Assembly (NCBI GenBank): GCA_900770835.1
Contig: CAAGLQ010000199.1
Span: 1 to 6,845 of the forward strand
From: an uncultured Parabacteroides sp.
GTDB taxonomy: Bacteria; Bacteroidota; Bacteroidia; Bacteroidales; Tannerellaceae
DNA: 6,845 nucleotides
Reading direction: 5' to 3'
In this document: piece after piece, positions 6,298-6,845 of the stretch
How positions within the stretch are numbered: position 1 is the first letter of the stretch
How the letters are laid out: each line of letters begins with the position of its first letter
The notes under the pieces: generated by a model
What the model saw: only the letters and a program-made list of their open reading frames with translations
Told to the model about the DNA's origin: nothing
Databases searched by the model: none
Position numbers and translations under genes: made by a program

Positions 6298-6384
6298 AAT
6301 TGAAAGAAATAGCGAAAGGTTTCGTATCAACCTGCACGGATTTTTCTGGGACTGTCTCTCAAAATATCCTAATAGAAATGAGCC

Positions 6385-6759
6385 ATGGAGATATTGAATG
6401 AATGGATCGGGGCGATCAACGAGGTACTTTGGTCATACGTGTTAATCATTATGCTGTTGGGGTGTGCCTTCTGGTTCACCCTGCGGGGCAAGTTCGTACA
6501 GTTCCGAATGATCGGAGAGAGGGTGCGCCTCTTGGGCGACTCTACGCAGAAGGCCGATGGTGGCGAGAAGCATATCTCCTCCTTCCAAGCTTTCGCGGTC
6601 TCCTTGGCGAGCCGTGTCGGTACGGGCAACCTAGCCGGTGTGGCTACGGCGGTGGCCTTGGATGGCCGCTTGAATGGTGTACAACTAACGCAGGCGGCCT
6701 TGAGTTCGGAGGTGGGTGGCATGGTGCTATTTAGGGATATTCAGTTAATGGCTAATTGA
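6385..6759 (+). pseudogene. Decayed second AGCS symporter copy with two in-frame internal deletions
   Basis: The open frame of 124 codons is a deleted version of the symporter at 4117-5517. Residues 1-91 match residues 1-91 of the intact protein (through GTGNLAGVATA). LDGRLNGVQLTQAALSSEVG (92-111) matches 324-343, and GGMVLF (111-116) matches 391-396. The last eight residues are unrelated and the frame then stops. About 232 codons and then about 48 codons are missing, both in frame. The SNEAGMGSAPN region and most membrane spans are gone, so transport is impossible. Almost all nucleotide differences in the retained part are synonymous, so the copy was under selection before it decayed. The matching upstream region has lost its TAnnTTTG box (TGGGACTG at 6347-6354). 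A new role for the remaining short membrane protein is conceivable but unsupported. Confidence 0.9.
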
Positions 6760-6762
6760 TTA

Positions 6763-6794
6763 TTTGCCAGAGTCATAGATATTTTGTAACTTTA
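6763..6794 (+). promoter_or_regulatory. Two-box Bacteroidetes promoter pointing out of the window
   Basis: TTTG (6763-6766), a 20-bp spacer, then TAACTTTA (6787-6794) fit the Bacteroidetes -33/-7 promoter layout with correct spacing. This is the best promoter in the window. The -7 box sits in a 7-bp dyad, TTTGTAA (6783-6789) and TTACAAA (6792-6798), which a regulator could use. Transcription would start near 6800 and serve something to the right. Confidence 0.6.
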
Positions 6795-6800
6795 CAAAGA

Positions 6801-6836
6801 ACCCCCGATGGACCCATCTCGGGCTTATTCGGGGGT
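6801..6836 (+). other. GC-rich hairpin at the predicted transcript start
   Basis: ACCCCCGA (6801-6808) pairs with TCGGGGGT (6829-6836) in an 8-bp perfect stem. A competing inner pairing uses CCCGA (6804-6808) with TCGGG (6819-6823). The stem begins about where the promoter at 6763-6794 should start RNA. It may be a 5'-end stabilising hairpin, an attenuator or the start of a small RNA. No T tract follows within the window, so a plus-strand terminator is not supported. Confidence 0.5.
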
Positions 6837-6845
6837 AATTCTTTA

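Larger units (their letters stand above)
5518..6384. other. Long spacer between the two symporter copies
   Basis: About 870 bp with no convincing long gene. Frames at 5429-5794 (plus) and 5826-5536 (minus) show no recognisable domain and overlap each other. Notable contents are a nine-G tract (5586-5594), a possible 43-codon ORF (5767-5898), a GTTTCAC/GTGAAAC inverted pair (5944-5950 and 5965-5971) and a minus-strand TATCTTTG box (6022-6029). Further right are a plus-strand TACTTTTG box (6124-6131), the CCAGTTAGG repeats (6167-6216) and the old symporter upstream region (6285-6384). It looks like decayed or regulatory DNA. Confidence 0.55.

Noticed and set aside
6227..6397. 56-codon plus-strand ORF running into the decayed symporter copy
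   Set aside because: Part of it is the duplicated upstream DNA of the symporter. In the intact copy the same frame hits a stop (TGA at 4049-4051), so it is not a conserved coding region.

Overview
The window looks like a chromosomal piece of a member of the Bacteroidales, perhaps near Porphyromonas, Tannerella or Parabacteroides. The evidence is a GSCFA-family gene, an outer-membrane receptor with the Bacteroidetes carboxypeptidase-regulatory-like N-terminus, and several matches to the Bacteroidetes primary-sigma box TAnnTTTG. The genus cannot be fixed from this sequence. No tRNA, rRNA, CRISPR array, complete transposase or phage gene was recognised.

Left part, minus strand (1-2972). A 775-residue outer-membrane beta-barrel receptor (645-2972) is followed by a compact chain: a 16-codon mini-ORF (561-611), a 34-residue single-helix membrane peptide (460-564) and a GSCFA-domain protein (1-459, cut by the window edge). 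The mini-ORF and the peptide overlap by 4 nt (ATGA). The peptide stop directly abuts the GSCFA start codon. A TAnnTTTG box just upstream could drive the chain separately from the receptor.

Centre (2973-4116). A 500-bp divergent intergenic region separates the receptor from a plus-strand Hsp20 chaperone gene (3475-3909). It holds a perfect 13-bp inverted repeat 22 bp upstream of the receptor start and a pair of near-identical 23-bp direct repeats in front of hsp20. The chaperone gene ends in a clear intrinsic terminator (3955-3991).

Right part, plus strand (4117-6845). A complete sodium:alanine/glycine symporter gene (AGCS family, 466 aa, 4117-5517) has its own promoter box and a near-palindromic upstream site. 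After about 870 bp with little convincing coding content comes a second, decayed copy of the same gene (6385-6759). It has lost two internal blocks in frame (about 232 and 48 codons). Its upstream region is still collinear with the intact copy, but the -7 box is destroyed. The window ends with a good two-box promoter (6763-6794) whose predicted transcript would begin with a GC-rich hairpin.

The genes do not form one obvious pathway: envelope functions lie on the left, protein quality control in the middle and amino-acid uptake on the right. The most interesting signals are the micro-ORF chain in front of the GSCFA gene, the inverted repeat beside the receptor, and the mosaic, decayed symporter duplicate.
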